Translations under genes and position numbers: made by a program
Notes under the pieces: generated by a model
The model's input: the letters and a program-made list of their open reading frames with translations, nothing else
What the model was told of the DNA's origin: nothing
The model's database searches: none
NCBI GenBank assembly: GCA_001949185.1
Contig: BDGG01000001.1
Location: 7,920,165 to 7,946,784 of the forward strand
Length of the DNA stretch: 26,620 nt
Direction of reading: 5' to 3'
Origin: Ramazzottius varieornatus
Lineage: Eukaryota; Tardigrada; Eutardigrada; Parachela; Ramazzottiidae
Shown: positions 12,401-19,951 of the stretch, piece by piece
How the letters are laid out: the number at the start of each line of letters is the position of its first letter
How positions within the stretch are numbered: the first letter of the stretch is position 1

Positions 12401-15400
12401 GATAGGGGGAAGCCAGCGGACGGTCATACACGACTTGCCGTCACCGTCACAACCTGCCGGTGAACCGCTTGATGTGACTGATATCGAGATACCGGAGGTG
12501 CCCGAAGAGTTTCGGGATGAGCCGATAAAGATAACTGAACCAGTGATGACGTTCGAAAGTACGACGGTCATCGCTTCTGGTGTGCCGAGTACTTCTACCG
12601 CGGCGACGGTGGAGGAAGTGCAGCGGGCTGAGCCGCCCGAATATCAAGCGTGGAAAGCCCAGATGAAGGAGTTGGAGCAACTGACCGGGGCGAAGAGTAG
12701 CAATGAACCGTCGCCGGTAACACCGGGTGCGGGGGCGGCAGCGACGATACCGAGAAGGAGCGGTATGTCGTCGGCGCGGAGTGTGGATGGTGGGTCGTCT
12801 AATTATCGGGGGTTCGCTCGGAGGACGCCCATCGGGTCGAGCTGGCTGTACAGAGCGACCAGTAGCGACCCGGACTGGGAGGACAGTGAGACGTCGGCCT
12901 CGGATACCCAAGGACCCAGTACTAGCCGGAGCGGTGGACGAGCGCATAGCAGGACGCCACCAAAGACGTGACACATGAAGGGCAGATATCAACCCCTGGA
13001 AAAATAATCAAAAATAATAAGCCCCAATTAAATTAATTTCGTTTGATATGTTTCAGCCTCAAGTGAGAAGAGAAGAATCTGCACCAGCTGGGGCATTGGT
13101 TGTGGGTATGGTCTTATACTGGTTGCTGTTTCTTTCTCGCGGTGAAAACAAAACGTCTTCCGAATAGTTACGTGTTCTTCTGTTTCTTCCGGTGTGGGTT
13201 TGCAAGTTACTTGTCCTGTGATTTTTTTCCACTCGTCTTCTTTTCGATCTGATATGGCAGGCAAATATCCTCCGCGGTTTTGCATTTATCGGTTCTTCCT
13301 TTTCACGCTATCGACGGTATTCCACACTGTTGTCTCCGCCTCATAGTACTTCTGGTGTTTCCGGGCTCTGCTAAGGCAAAATATCGAAAATAATACTGAA
13401 AGTATTTTGGCTGGTGTATGTCCGATCTGTGCCTCGCTGAATTCTCGGGCGTTTTGGTCTGTCACTTTTCCTTCTCACGGAAGCGGTTCGGCGATGCTCT
13501 GGCTGCTGCAGATTTGCTCGGCTCATTCGAGGATGGAATATAGGGGAGGGCGTGGCACTGGTGGGAACAACCCTAAGTTAATCGAGCCAGAGCATCATAA
13601 TGTGGTAATGCGCGGGTGAGTACCGAAGAGGTTGTATAAATTCCTAGTAGAAATCTCGATATCGATCAAGCGGATCAACAAAGGCGTTGTATCATCTGCT
13701 TTTCTACCTTATTTCTTCCAGCTTTTACAGTGGATATTCGTGCTTTTTTTCCGGGAGGTGAGGTGGAGGGTAATGTTCCGGACAATGAAAGAGGAGGGAA
13801 TTATGAGCGGCGCGGATTAGGCCAAGAGGCCGAAGTGCAGTTAGAATCGGTCGACTGAACAGTGGAGTAGAACATGGTTTCCAATTGAGAGGATGGATGC
13901 AGTGTTGTAGATCGATGAGTACCATGTACGAGGAAAGAAAGAAGGCTTCCTTCTCAACCACCACTAGTGCTTGTGGCAGGAAGTTGAAGAGGGAATGGCT
14001 TCGTCTGCCTCAAGGCTTTCCCTTTTGGTACTTTTCCTAGCTGTCAATCTGTTACATCGTAACAAGCAGTTCAGTAGCTGTGACATGTTGGTGTCGTAAC
14101 CTGCAAATCCCCAGGGACTGAGGCTGAGGCTGCCAGAGTGAATGATGAGGCAAGTGCAACGCAGTGACTGATGTCTCCGCGCTATCCTGGTCAACCGGCG
14201 TATGAGATTTCGTTGACTTGGAGCTTATTCTTTTGAAGCGTTTCCTTGTCGCGCAACTCCTACGGTAAATGCAGTTTTGCGTGCGTGGATTCACCTGGGT
14301 GCTCAAAATGCGCCACTTTGACAGGCGGGCTTGATAGGGAACATTGTGTATTGCTCAATTTGGGTGACGTACTTCGGTTTACCCAGATTGACTCGCGCGT
14401 ATTTCCTGATATTTTACCTTGGTACTGCGTCGCGGTCTGAGCAGTGGGTATTCGGTCTCTCCTATGAAGGTTCGTTACTTGGCTAACTCAGTAACGTCAT
14501 GCGTTGGTTGGAATGTGCAGGTCTATAATGACAGGCGGCGCTGGCAAGTGCATGAATGATGAACGGAAGAGTGGAGGAGTATTGTGCGTAGGCGAAAGGA
14601 TCAGTGCTCGTTTTCTATTCATGTATGCACGTCCAATGGCTTTGAGCGACAGCTTTTCCGCTGCTTCTCCATCTTCCATCGATATTTCTCTGAGACGCAT
14701 ACTATGGCTCCAACTTTATATCAAAGTTTCGCCTTTGGTTAGGTGGGTTCATGGCGATTTGAGACTGGAGATGGAGGTCGGACTTTCGACATAACTTCCT
14801 TTTCGAATTTCTTACACTCGGAATTGCTACGTTCGGGTAATTAGGCTTATCAGCTGACGGTATATTTTGCCCGGTTCCTGTCTTCATTGGCAAACTATTC
14901 TGTGGCCGTGTTTCCTGAAATTTTATCCTGATATCCACAATCGGAATATTTTTGTGGTTCGGTTCTGTGGGTGATAAAAGCGCCATTCACTGTGTGATGC
15001 AAGTTGATATGCACGAGTTCACGTAGGAAATCTGTATTTTTTGAAGTCGCCCTGAATATTTACTGACGGTAGATTCATTTTATAGATCTGGTGAAGGATA
15101 TTCCAATTGGTCGCAGCAATCTGCATTCACCGGCGCGATCAACATTGGATCGTTCCGCGACGTCATCGCAGCGCCTGGGACAGAACGGCTCGCACACATT
15201 GCCGTTGCATGCTAGTAAAGGCTTAACGAGCGTGTCAGAGCTAGAAGATTTAAGCCGCAAAATTAACGGCTGGAAACAACAGTCACAAGAGTCCTTCTTG
15301 AAGTCGTTCGAGAGCAAATCCTTTGGTGAATCGTTACGGACATTGGCGGATGACAGTATGGATGGGCCTACCGGGTTGAAAAGGGTAAGCATCCACTTCG

Positions 15401-18400
15401 TTTGTTTTGTCCACCTGCGTACACCGGCCTCTCGATTGACACAGTGCGCTATGTATGTAAGTGCAGGAAAGTTGGCCCAGTTTTACCACATCAAAAAGGC
15501 ACAGACAGTACGGTTTCTTCATGCACCTGCGTACAGGAAAACTACGGGATGCGTAGGGTGGAATGTACGTAGGTATGTAAAAGATGACTGTATGGGTTGC
15601 CGCCCTGCTGTATGGCTATGGGCATGCCATGTCATTATCCCATCATGAAATTGCTACTTCCGCCTGCTTCCGCCGAAGCTTGAGAACGGCACAGTCTATA
15701 CTCAATTTGCAGCTAGGACGGTTAGGCTATATGGACGTGCCAGGAATCAATCGAATCAAAATCGATAAGCTAAGCTGCGCTTATTATTCTTCTAAGCTTT
15801 CTCTAATGCATGCAAAATTTAGCAGCCATCAAGCAATAGAATATTCCCCTCTCATCATGGCTCATCCACGGAGCAACGCATGGGAGAAATAAAGTCTGCA
15901 ATGTCAACATCAGATGTAGAGAAAGAAAAACATGACCCTTTTTATTAGTACCATTATTTCTGGAAGAGAAAATATTCATCCCAAAAATAACATCCGGAAA
16001 AAATGTTTAAAAAATCGAACTTAACTTGATTTCTTTTATTTGCAGAGGAATCCGATGGATTTCGGATATTTCGTGGCGAAGGAAATTCTGAACGCAGAGC
16101 GCGCCTACAAGAACGATCTGGAAGTTATTTGCGTGGTAAGTAACGTTATTTATATCCCATTGCATTTTGCTGTCAAACGTGAAGTGCAAGATAGAGACAA
16201 AAATGGGGGTGAATCGAACTTGAGTGGGAAACCGAACAAAGCCTCCTCTCATTCGTTTCATGTTTCGTGGTAGCATCTGAAGCGAGCGTTGGATGGAGCG
16301 GAAGACGTCCCCAGTGGGACACTGCATGGCATCTTCAGTCTGCTGCAGCCCATCTACGAGAACCAAGGGACTCTTCTGGTGGAAATTGAGCATCGATTAT
16401 CGACATGGTATGTCTAGGATGTGAGGTGAACTTTCAACTGCGCTGAACTTTGTTCCATGTTGTTTCTCCTTCTCAAAAGATGAAGGGTGTTGTTTTAACA
16501 GTCCACTGTTTGAACATGTACCATGTTTACCCAATATCTTTATTTGCTGTGTCGAATAAAATTTTCGAAACTTTAATACCATCCGTTCATTTTGAATGCT
16601 ACATTTTCACTTATTTTCCTTTAATCGTTTTCCGCCTTTTTTTCTGAAATCATTACTTTAAAGTGCCAATGAAGTGGGACAAGATTGTCCGGGTCCGCGT
16701 AAAGAATCCCCCCGGTACGCGCTGTGTTGGCTGTTATGTGTCATGTCGTAGCGATCAGCTGATCGATACACACGTTGACCAGACATTTCACCCACCATCC
16801 GCGCGGTCTTTTTACACGCACCCGGATCCAAGCCTGTCCCGCGTCATTGGCACTTTAAAGTATTAGGGACGTCCGCAAATGAGTTCCACCGGATCGTCAA
16901 GTGGCGCACGTTTTCGTTGTTACAGAACGGAAATGTGCGGCACTTGGGGAAAGGATCGGTGTTGTATTTAGTTACCGTCTAGAGAAAAATAGATTTCGTC
17001 TCTTCTTCAGTTACAGTTTTAGTCCCGGGACTAAAATCGAGAGTAAAACTGAATTGCGGGACGAAAACTGAAAAGGCAAAGACTACAATGGAAAAGCTCA
17101 GACGAAAACTGAAATGTATACGACAATAACTGAAATGCTGAGACGATGATTCGAAATCTGAAGACTGAAATGTCAAAGCTGGGACTAAATGTGAAATTTG
17201 TGAGACTGAAACTAAAATGCCGGGACGATAACTAAATCGCTTGGGACTAAAACTAAAACGTCGAGACGAAAACTCAAAAGCCCGAGACTAAAAGTAAAAT
17301 GCCGGGACGAAAATTCAAAAGCCAACGACTAAAATGCGAAACGTGGGACCAAAAGCAGAACGTCAAGTCTAAACCAGAAATCGATGCGCAAAGCACCAGA
17401 CGGTAGCAAACCTTGAACTAACGGGGACTATGCTGTAAATCGATTATTGCAGGACAAAACATTTTCGAGACTTCTTTGACATTTTGGAAACAAGCTACTG
17501 TATTCCTCGAAAGTTGTGCGCAGTCACATGACCGACCCATAACATAATCCCCGGAACCTGCCCAATGAACCACGATCAACCGGGATCCTGGTTTATGAGC
17601 CTGTCATGTGACTGCCCATAGCTTTCCAGGGAATACCGTACATAACTTCCCCGTTCATGTATGAATGGGAGAAATCGATACCATACAACAGAGAGCCTAA
17701 AACTAAACTGGTCGGACTAAAACTAAATCTGGAGACTAAAACTCGAATTCGAAAGACCAAAATGGTTTTGAAAAGACTAAAACTGAATTGGCTGGGACTA
17801 AAACCGAATTTCGGGGCTAAAACTCGATTCCGAAAGACGAAAATGGTTCTGACAAGTGACAAGACGGAAACTAAAATGGTCGGGAATAAAACTGAACGAA
17901 CTGAAACTGCGCAACTCGGGACTAAATTGGGTTCGTCTGGACTAAAACTATAACTAAAATCGAGACTGAAACTAAATACAACACTGGAAAGGACCAGGCT
18001 CAAGTCATTTGCCGACCTCCGTTATTAGACCGGTTTTGACACGTTCGGAAATCCTCTAGAATGTTTTAGCTGTACTTACGGAATTTTTTTCGACAGGGAT
18101 ACTCGGAGTGTGAACATGCACAAAGCCGATGGCGGACACATCGGCGACCTCTTGCTCAAGCAGAACGACGCCCTCGACCAGTACCTCGTCTTCCTTGACA
18201 AACTGCCCGAGCTCCTGGTGGGCCTTGAAGTTACCTACCGCAAGAACCGGCAGTTCGAACACCTGTACCGGACCTTCGAGCTGGAGAAGTACTGTTTCCT
18301 CCCCGTTGCCGCATTCTTGCTGAGACCGGCGCAAAGACTTCTTCAGTACCAATCGGTCCTCGAACGTAAGGAACAATTTCCTTGATGCAATCACCACCTC

Positions 18401-19951
18401 TAATGGCCTTTTCATTGCAGGCTTACTCACCCATTACCCGCCTCATCATTTCGATTATGGTGATTGTGAGGCCGCACTGCAAAACTTCCGCCGAGCCAGC
18501 GGGGTCGTCCACGAAGCCGTCCGCCATGCCGAGCACTTTACCAAACTAATGGAACTCCAGCGCGATCTCCTGGGAATCGAGAACTTGGCGGTGCCAGCTC
18601 GAGTACGTAATTTGCTCTTGATGATTTTATGATGGCTCTAGTGCGATATCTTGATCTTTTACAGGAATTCATCCGCGAAGGATGTCTGCAGAAATTTTCC
18701 AAGAAAGGCTATCAGCAGAGAATGTTCATCCTGGTAAGCGCAAAAGGCTTTTCACCCACATGCATACACTTCCTATGACAGTTTCGTTCACCCTGTATGC
18801 TGGTAACAGGATCGCTTACTTGCTTACGTGATATAAGCGTTTAACAGTATAATTTGTACATATCATGATGAAAAGACAGGGAGTTGTTCAGTGTCGTGTT
18901 TTCTTCAACCATTGTTTTTCGTACTTTCGTAGTTGACGGATGTTTTACTCTACTGCAACCGTGTCGCCACCTCTAGCGGTCATTTCAAAGTCCACGGACA
19001 AGTCGGTGTCCGTGGCATGATGATCGAAGACAGTACAGGACCAAAGCACGGCATGGACTTTTGCTTTACGATCTATGGAGGAAACCGGGCCCTCATAGTA
19101 GCTGCCAGGTTCGTCCAAAAGATCCACGGTGAAGAAGTTTTCGGTTATTCAACCTTTTATGTTGTAGTTCGGCAGAGGAGAAGTCCAAGTGGCTTCACGA
19201 CCTGCAAACCGCCATGGACCAATCGAAACGTCTTGCCTACGATAAACTCCTACAATACAGCACGCTCAAGTCCATTAGCTCTTCCGACGAAGTGCTGCAC
19301 AAGCACGATGCGTTTAACTCTTCTGCTCAACCCACCGGCACCGTCGGTGACGGCGATACTTTACGGACCAAATCCCCTTCGGAAAAGAGCCAGATGACAA
19401 CACGGTCAAACACTACCCTTCACGTCTGTTGGCACCGTAACACCACCATCAGCTGCCGTGAACTCTCGAAGTCATTTCAGGTACATCTCAACTAATTTCG
19501 TTTGGATGAGTGATGTAAGGGATGCTTGTTCTTGCAGTATCAGCTGTGTGGATTCCTGTTGAGGAAGTTCAAAAGTAGTGACGGCTGGCAGAAGCTGTGG
19601 GTCGTCTTCTCCAACTTCTGCCTGTTTTTCTTCAAGAACTATCAGGAAAGCGCACCGTTGGCCAGTCTACCGTTGATCGGCTACCGTGTCGCAATACCTT
19701 CGTTTGAAGATAATATTCTCAAGGACCACGTTTTTAAGCTGCACTTCAAATCCCACACATATTTTTTTCGCTCGGAGAACGAATACACTTTCAACAGGTA
19801 CTTGAATAAGTAAGCTCCATCCGTCGCGCTTCTTCACACGAAGTCTAGCCTTGGATTCGTTTTCAGGTGGATGGATGTTTTGATCGCGGTAACCAGCTCA
19901 GACCAGAACGACGACTCTGAGCATTTGACTGGCAATGGAATGCATGTATAA
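3287..19951 (+). CDS. Farp: FARP: FERM, RhoGEF (DH) and two-PH-domain protein (21 coding exons)
   Basis: This is a cytoplasmic, membrane-associated guanine-nucleotide exchange factor of the FARP1/FARP2 family. Vertebrate members act on Rac/Cdc42-type GTPases in neurite and synapse development downstream of plexin/neuropilin or SynCAM. Coding exons: 3287-3469, 7918-8028, 8151-8284, 8552-8743, 9028-9084, 9153-9213, 9605-9760, 9951-10111, 10179-10446, 10528-10608, 10905-12762, 15086-15384, 16046-16135, 16274-16407, 18097-18365, 18421-18602, 18665-18733, 18933-19108, 19168-19480, 19538-19797, 19867-19951. The joined frame is 5139 nt, 1712 residues plus TAA. Approximate domains: FERM 46-345, FERM-adjacent 352-400, disordered linker 400-1190, DH 1193-1400, PH1 1413-1510, PH2 1600-1695. 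It is much longer than vertebrate FARPs (about 1050 residues) because of the linker. An in-frame TGA at 3266-3268 limits the start to 3287; Met22 at 3350 is the alternative. The least certain splice is the exon 9 donor. Only one FARP-like gene is seen here, so I do not choose between FARP1 and FARP2. Confidence 0.93.
4177..4223. repeat. Hairpin repeat copy 1
   Basis: GAGTGGCGCATGTC at the left and GCGTGCGCCACTT at the right form inverted arms around a ~20-bp middle. It matches the copies at 9264, 9328 and 16899 in arm sequence and overall length (47-51 bp). Confidence 0.65.
5136..5159. repeat. Perfect 10-bp hairpin (GTCGAACAGT / ACTGTTCGAC)
   Basis: Ten-base perfect arms are separated by the 4-nt loop AGTA, inside Farp intron 1. 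No T-run follows it and no function is inferred. Confidence 0.55.
7918..8028 (+). CDS. Farp: Farp exon 2: FERM F1 lobe
   Basis: Residues 62-98, phase 0 to 0. Acceptor TTTTTTGCAG, donor AAG|GTTGGT. It carries the highly conserved [11 protein letters not shown] block of the F1 lobe, with a short insertion (DGSAAGNK) after it. Confidence 0.93.
8151..8284 (+). CDS. Farp: Farp exon 3: end of F1 lobe, F1-F2 hinge
   Basis: Begins [13 protein letters not shown] and ends [14 protein letters not shown], the strongly conserved FERM segment that precedes the F2 helices. Donor ACGAG|GTTCGT, phase 2 out; the split Arg codon is completed in exon 4. Confidence 0.93.
8552..8743 (+). CDS. Farp: Farp exon 4: FERM F2 lobe (helical)
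   Basis: Begins [14 protein letters not shown] and includes [18 protein letters not shown] and the KYKFLPQQD block, all typical of the FARP F2 lobe. Acceptor TTTGTAG, donor CTCAG|GTACAG, phase 2 out. Confidence 0.94.
9028..9084 (+). CDS. Farp: Farp exon 5: F2 lobe, GQSPAEAD motif
   Basis: A 57-nt exon carrying [13 protein letters not shown], the counterpart of the conserved H-x-GQTPAESD stretch of FARP proteins. Acceptor TTTTTGTAG, donor GACAT|GTGAGT, split Met codon. Confidence 0.93.
9153..9213 (+). CDS. Farp: Farp exon 6: end of F2 lobe
   Basis: A 61-nt exon encoding [20 protein letters not shown], the conserved helix and 'MYGI' turn that lead into the F3 lobe. Acceptor TTACCTTCCAG, donor AAC|GTAAGT. 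Confidence 0.94.
9264..9314. repeat. Hairpin repeat copy 2
   Basis: Left arm AAGTGGCGCACGTCTCC, right end GCATCACTTGGAA. The left arm is perfect to the family; the right arm has diverged. Confidence 0.6.
9328..9376. repeat. Hairpin repeat copy 3
   Basis: Left arm GGGCGGCGCACGTTTCC, right arm GGCGTGCGTCACTTGGAG, inverted to each other around a short centre. It lies in tandem with copy 2. Confidence 0.6.
9605..9760 (+). CDS. Farp: Farp exon 7: FERM F3 lobe
   Basis: 52 codons in phase. Carries [13 protein letters not shown] and [19 protein letters not shown]. The latter basic block is the most recognisable FARP/FRMD F3 signature. Acceptor CTTTCACAG, donor TAT|GTAAGT. Confidence 0.96.
9951..10111 (+). 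CDS. Farp: Farp exon 8: end of F3 lobe, start of FERM-adjacent region
   Basis: Includes [27 protein letters not shown] and the start of the GSSFRFSGRTQ segment. Acceptor CTTTATACAG, donor TTTCAG|GTAAAA, split Arg codon completed in exon 9. Confidence 0.94.
10179..10446 (+). CDS. Farp: Farp exon 9: FERM-adjacent (FA) domain and start of linker
   Basis: Starts [16 protein letters not shown], the FERM-adjacent signature that follows FERM in FARP and protein 4.1-type proteins, then becomes Arg/Ser-rich with a RSKSEP motif (possible basophilic-kinase or 14-3-3 site, inferred). The acceptor (TTCGATAG) is fine. The donor is weak: GAG|GTCTCC at 10446 keeps phase 0. GAA|GTCACC at 10437 and TTC|GTTTCC at 10458 also keep frame. 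Unspliced, the frame stops at 10465-10467. Confidence 0.85.
10528..10608 (+). CDS. Farp: Farp exon 10: linker exon
   Basis: 27 codons in phase at both ends, Ser/Arg/Asp-rich ([17 protein letters not shown]). Acceptor TTTGTAG, donor GGGG|GTTAGT. It has no domain. It is supported by splice sites, open frame and phase only, and could be a cassette exon because removing it keeps the frame. Confidence 0.65.
10905..12762 (+). CDS. Farp: Farp exon 11: giant disordered linker exon (about 619 residues)
   Basis: One uninterrupted exon of 1858 nt between acceptor GATATTAG and donor AGCG|GTATGT. Both junctions fit the neighbours in phase (0 in, 1 out, completing an Asp codon with exon 12). The N-terminal part is His-rich. 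A basic, possibly helical stretch ([16 protein letters not shown]) is followed by a Ser/acidic tract. [10 protein letters not shown] near residue 855 is a class II SH3-binding motif. The C-terminal part is Ser/Thr/Glu/Pro-rich. I recognise no folded domain and no homolog. It replaces a FERM-to-DH linker of about 170 residues in vertebrate FARPs. An ATG lies three bases inside the exon, so an independent start here is also possible. Confidence 0.72.
12763..12971 (+). CDS. Farp: Possible alternative C terminus by read-through of the exon 11 donor
   Basis: If the donor at 12762/12763 is not used, the frame stays open for 68 more Ser/Arg/Gly-rich codons and ends at TGA 12969-12971. A polyadenylation-type hexamer (ATTAAA, 13027-13032) follows 56 nt later in AT-rich sequence. 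The product would keep FERM and linker and lack DH-PH-PH. Its composition resembles the exon before it. A second phase-1 donor (GATG|GTGGGT at 12789) lies inside this extension. Inference from sequence only. Confidence 0.4.
12763..15085 (+). other. Farp intron 11 (2323 nt)
   Basis: After the possible read-through tail, this intron shows no exon or element I can support. Short open frames occur on both strands without family features. One isolated arm of the hairpin repeat (TGCGCCACTT) is at 14309-14318. Confidence 0.6.
15086..15384 (+). CDS. Farp: Farp exon 12: linker just before the DH domain
   Basis: About 100 residues, starting after a split Asp codon: [18 protein letters not shown], then [20 protein letters not shown], a likely amphipathic helix before the DH domain. 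Acceptor TTCATTTTATAG, donor AGG|GTAAGC, phase 0 out. Ser-rich with several potential phosphorylation sites. Confidence 0.85.
15385..16045 (+). other. Farp intron 12 (661 nt)
   Basis: Contains a direct repeat CACCTGCGTACA near 15412 and 15523 and is AT-rich toward its 3' end. No exon or transposon is recognised. Confidence 0.6.
16046..16135 (+). CDS. Farp: Farp exon 13: start of DH (RhoGEF) domain
   Basis: Encodes [20 protein letters not shown], conserved region 1 of the Dbl-homology fold, including the Glu that in DH domains contacts switch 1 of the GTPase (family knowledge). Acceptor TTTATTTGCAG, donor GTG|GTAAGT. Confidence 0.96.
16274..16407 (+). CDS. Farp: Farp exon 14: DH domain helices
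   Basis: Carries [19 protein letters not shown] and EIEHRLSTW, equivalent to the 'lFsNi.piy..h..fl..ve.rl..W' stretch of FARP DH domains. Acceptor GTGGTAG (short pyrimidine tract), donor ACATG|GTATGT with a split Trp codon. Confidence 0.94.
16656..16860. mobile_element. 205-bp MITE with TA target duplication (Tc1/mariner-like)
   Basis: The ends are inverted repeats starting CTTTAAAGTGCCAATGA (17 bp perfect). They continue imperfectly for about 55 bp (GGGACA, TCCGGGT and CGTAAA/TGTAAA blocks on both sides). TA flanks both ends (16654-16655 and 16861-16862), as for Tc1/mariner-type insertions. A 14-bp palindrome CGATCAGCTGATCG lies inside. There is no transposase, so it is non-autonomous. A PIF/Harbinger origin is possible but needs a 3-bp duplication that does not match here. 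Confidence 0.8.
16899..16946. repeat. Hairpin repeat copy 4 (best preserved)
   Basis: Arms AAGTGGCGCACGTTTTCGTT and AACGGAAATGTGCGGCACTT pair at 17 of 20 positions around a ~7-nt loop. It ends two bases before the left target duplication of the adjacent hAT-type element. Confidence 0.75.
17016..17390. repeat. Degenerate ~20-bp tandem repeat, block 1
   Basis: Unit of about 18-22 bp, consensus near GGGACGAAAACTGAAATGCC, roughly 17 diverged copies. It is inside the hAT-type element. Confidence 0.8.
17496..17640. repeat. 145-bp imperfect palindrome (inverted repeat)
   Basis: The left arm (17496-17558) starts TACTGTATTCC and contains GCAGTCACATGAC. The right arm (about 17578-17640) is its inverted copy at about 75% identity by eye. 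A further single copy of the arm lies at 23673-23737. It separates the two tandem-repeat blocks of the hAT-type element and may be a nested foldback insertion. Confidence 0.75.
17695..17975. repeat. Degenerate ~20-bp tandem repeat, block 2
   Basis: Same unit family as block 1 and same orientation. It shows a longer period of about 77 bp, seen as TAAAACTCGAATTCGAAAGA near 17742 and TAAAACTCGATTCCGAAAGA near 17819. Confidence 0.75.
18097..18365 (+). CDS. Farp: Farp exon 15: DH domain core
   Basis: Includes [38 protein letters not shown] and [13 protein letters not shown], that is conserved regions 2 and 3 of the DH fold; the last helix holds the main GTPase-contact residues in Dbl proteins. 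Acceptor TTTTTTTCGACAG, donor GAAC|GTAAGG, phase 1 out. Followed by a 55-nt intron. Confidence 0.96.
18421..18602 (+). CDS. Farp: Farp exon 16: DH C-terminal helices
   Basis: Codes for [16 protein letters not shown] and [19 protein letters not shown], the last DH helix and the link to PH1. Acceptor TTTCATTGCAG, donor CGA|GTACGT. Confidence 0.95.
18665..18733 (+). CDS. Farp: Farp exon 17: start of PH1
   Basis: Exactly 23 codons, [20 protein letters not shown] and three more, the first two strands of PH1. Acceptor TTTTACAG, donor CTG|GTAAGC; the intron before it is 62 nt. Confidence 0.96.
18933..19108 (+). CDS. Farp: Farp exon 18: PH1 core
   Basis: Encodes [41 protein letters not shown], the central strands of PH1. 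Acceptor ACTTTCGTAG, donor GCCAG|GTTCGT. In vertebrate FARPs both PH domains help block the DH surface; that is family knowledge, not visible here. Confidence 0.95.
19168..19480 (+). CDS. Farp: Farp exon 19: PH1 C-terminal helix and PH1-PH2 linker
   Basis: [18 protein letters not shown] is the closing PH helix with its invariant Trp. A Ser/Lys-rich linker follows, then [15 protein letters not shown], a motif conserved in FARP linkers. Acceptor TTATGTTGTAG, donor TTTCAG|GTACAT. Intron 18 before it is 59 nt. Confidence 0.95.
19538..19797 (+). CDS. Farp: Farp exon 20: PH2
   Basis: [20 protein letters not shown], then [29 protein letters not shown] and [19 protein letters not shown]: an almost complete PH2, closely FARP-like. 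Acceptor GTTCTTGCAG, donor AACAG|GTACTT. Confidence 0.97.
19867..19951 (+). CDS. Farp: Farp exon 21: end of PH2 and C terminus
   Basis: Completes the PH2 helix ([12 protein letters not shown]), then a short acidic tail ending GNGMHV and TAA at 19949-19951. The tail is shorter than in vertebrate FARP1. Confidence 0.93.

Larger units (their letters stand above)
16957..17986. mobile_element. 1030-bp hAT-type non-autonomous element filled with tandem repeats
   Basis: The right end read inward is CAGTGTTGTATTTAGTTTC and the left end CGGTGTTGTATTTAGTTAC: 17-bp inverted termini with one mismatch, of the classic hAT CAGTGTTG type. The flanks are GAAAGGAT (16949-16956) and GAAAGGAC (17987-17994), an 8-bp duplication with one later change. 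The inside is degenerate tandem repeat plus a 145-bp palindrome, with no transposase. Near the left end the repeat unit flips orientation at the 20-bp palindrome TTTTAGTCCCGGGACTAAAA, so both ends carry the unit pointing the same way relative to the terminus. Confidence 0.85.
16408..18096 (+). other. Farp intron 14 (1689 nt), transposon cluster
   Basis: Three repeats lie side by side here: a 205-bp TA-flanked MITE (16656-16860), a hairpin repeat (16899-16946) and a 1030-bp hAT-type element (16957-17986). About three quarters of the intron is accounted for by insertions. Confidence 0.8.

Noticed and set aside
12447-12992. 181-codon - strand open frame across Farp exon 11
   Set aside because: Arg/Pro/His-rich shadow of the Ser/Thr-rich coding strand; no independent support.
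17657-17953. 98-codon Lys/Thr-rich open frame, and a matching Ser/Phe/Val-rich frame on the other strand
   Set aside because: Both are translations of the ~20-bp tandem repeat inside the hAT-type element.
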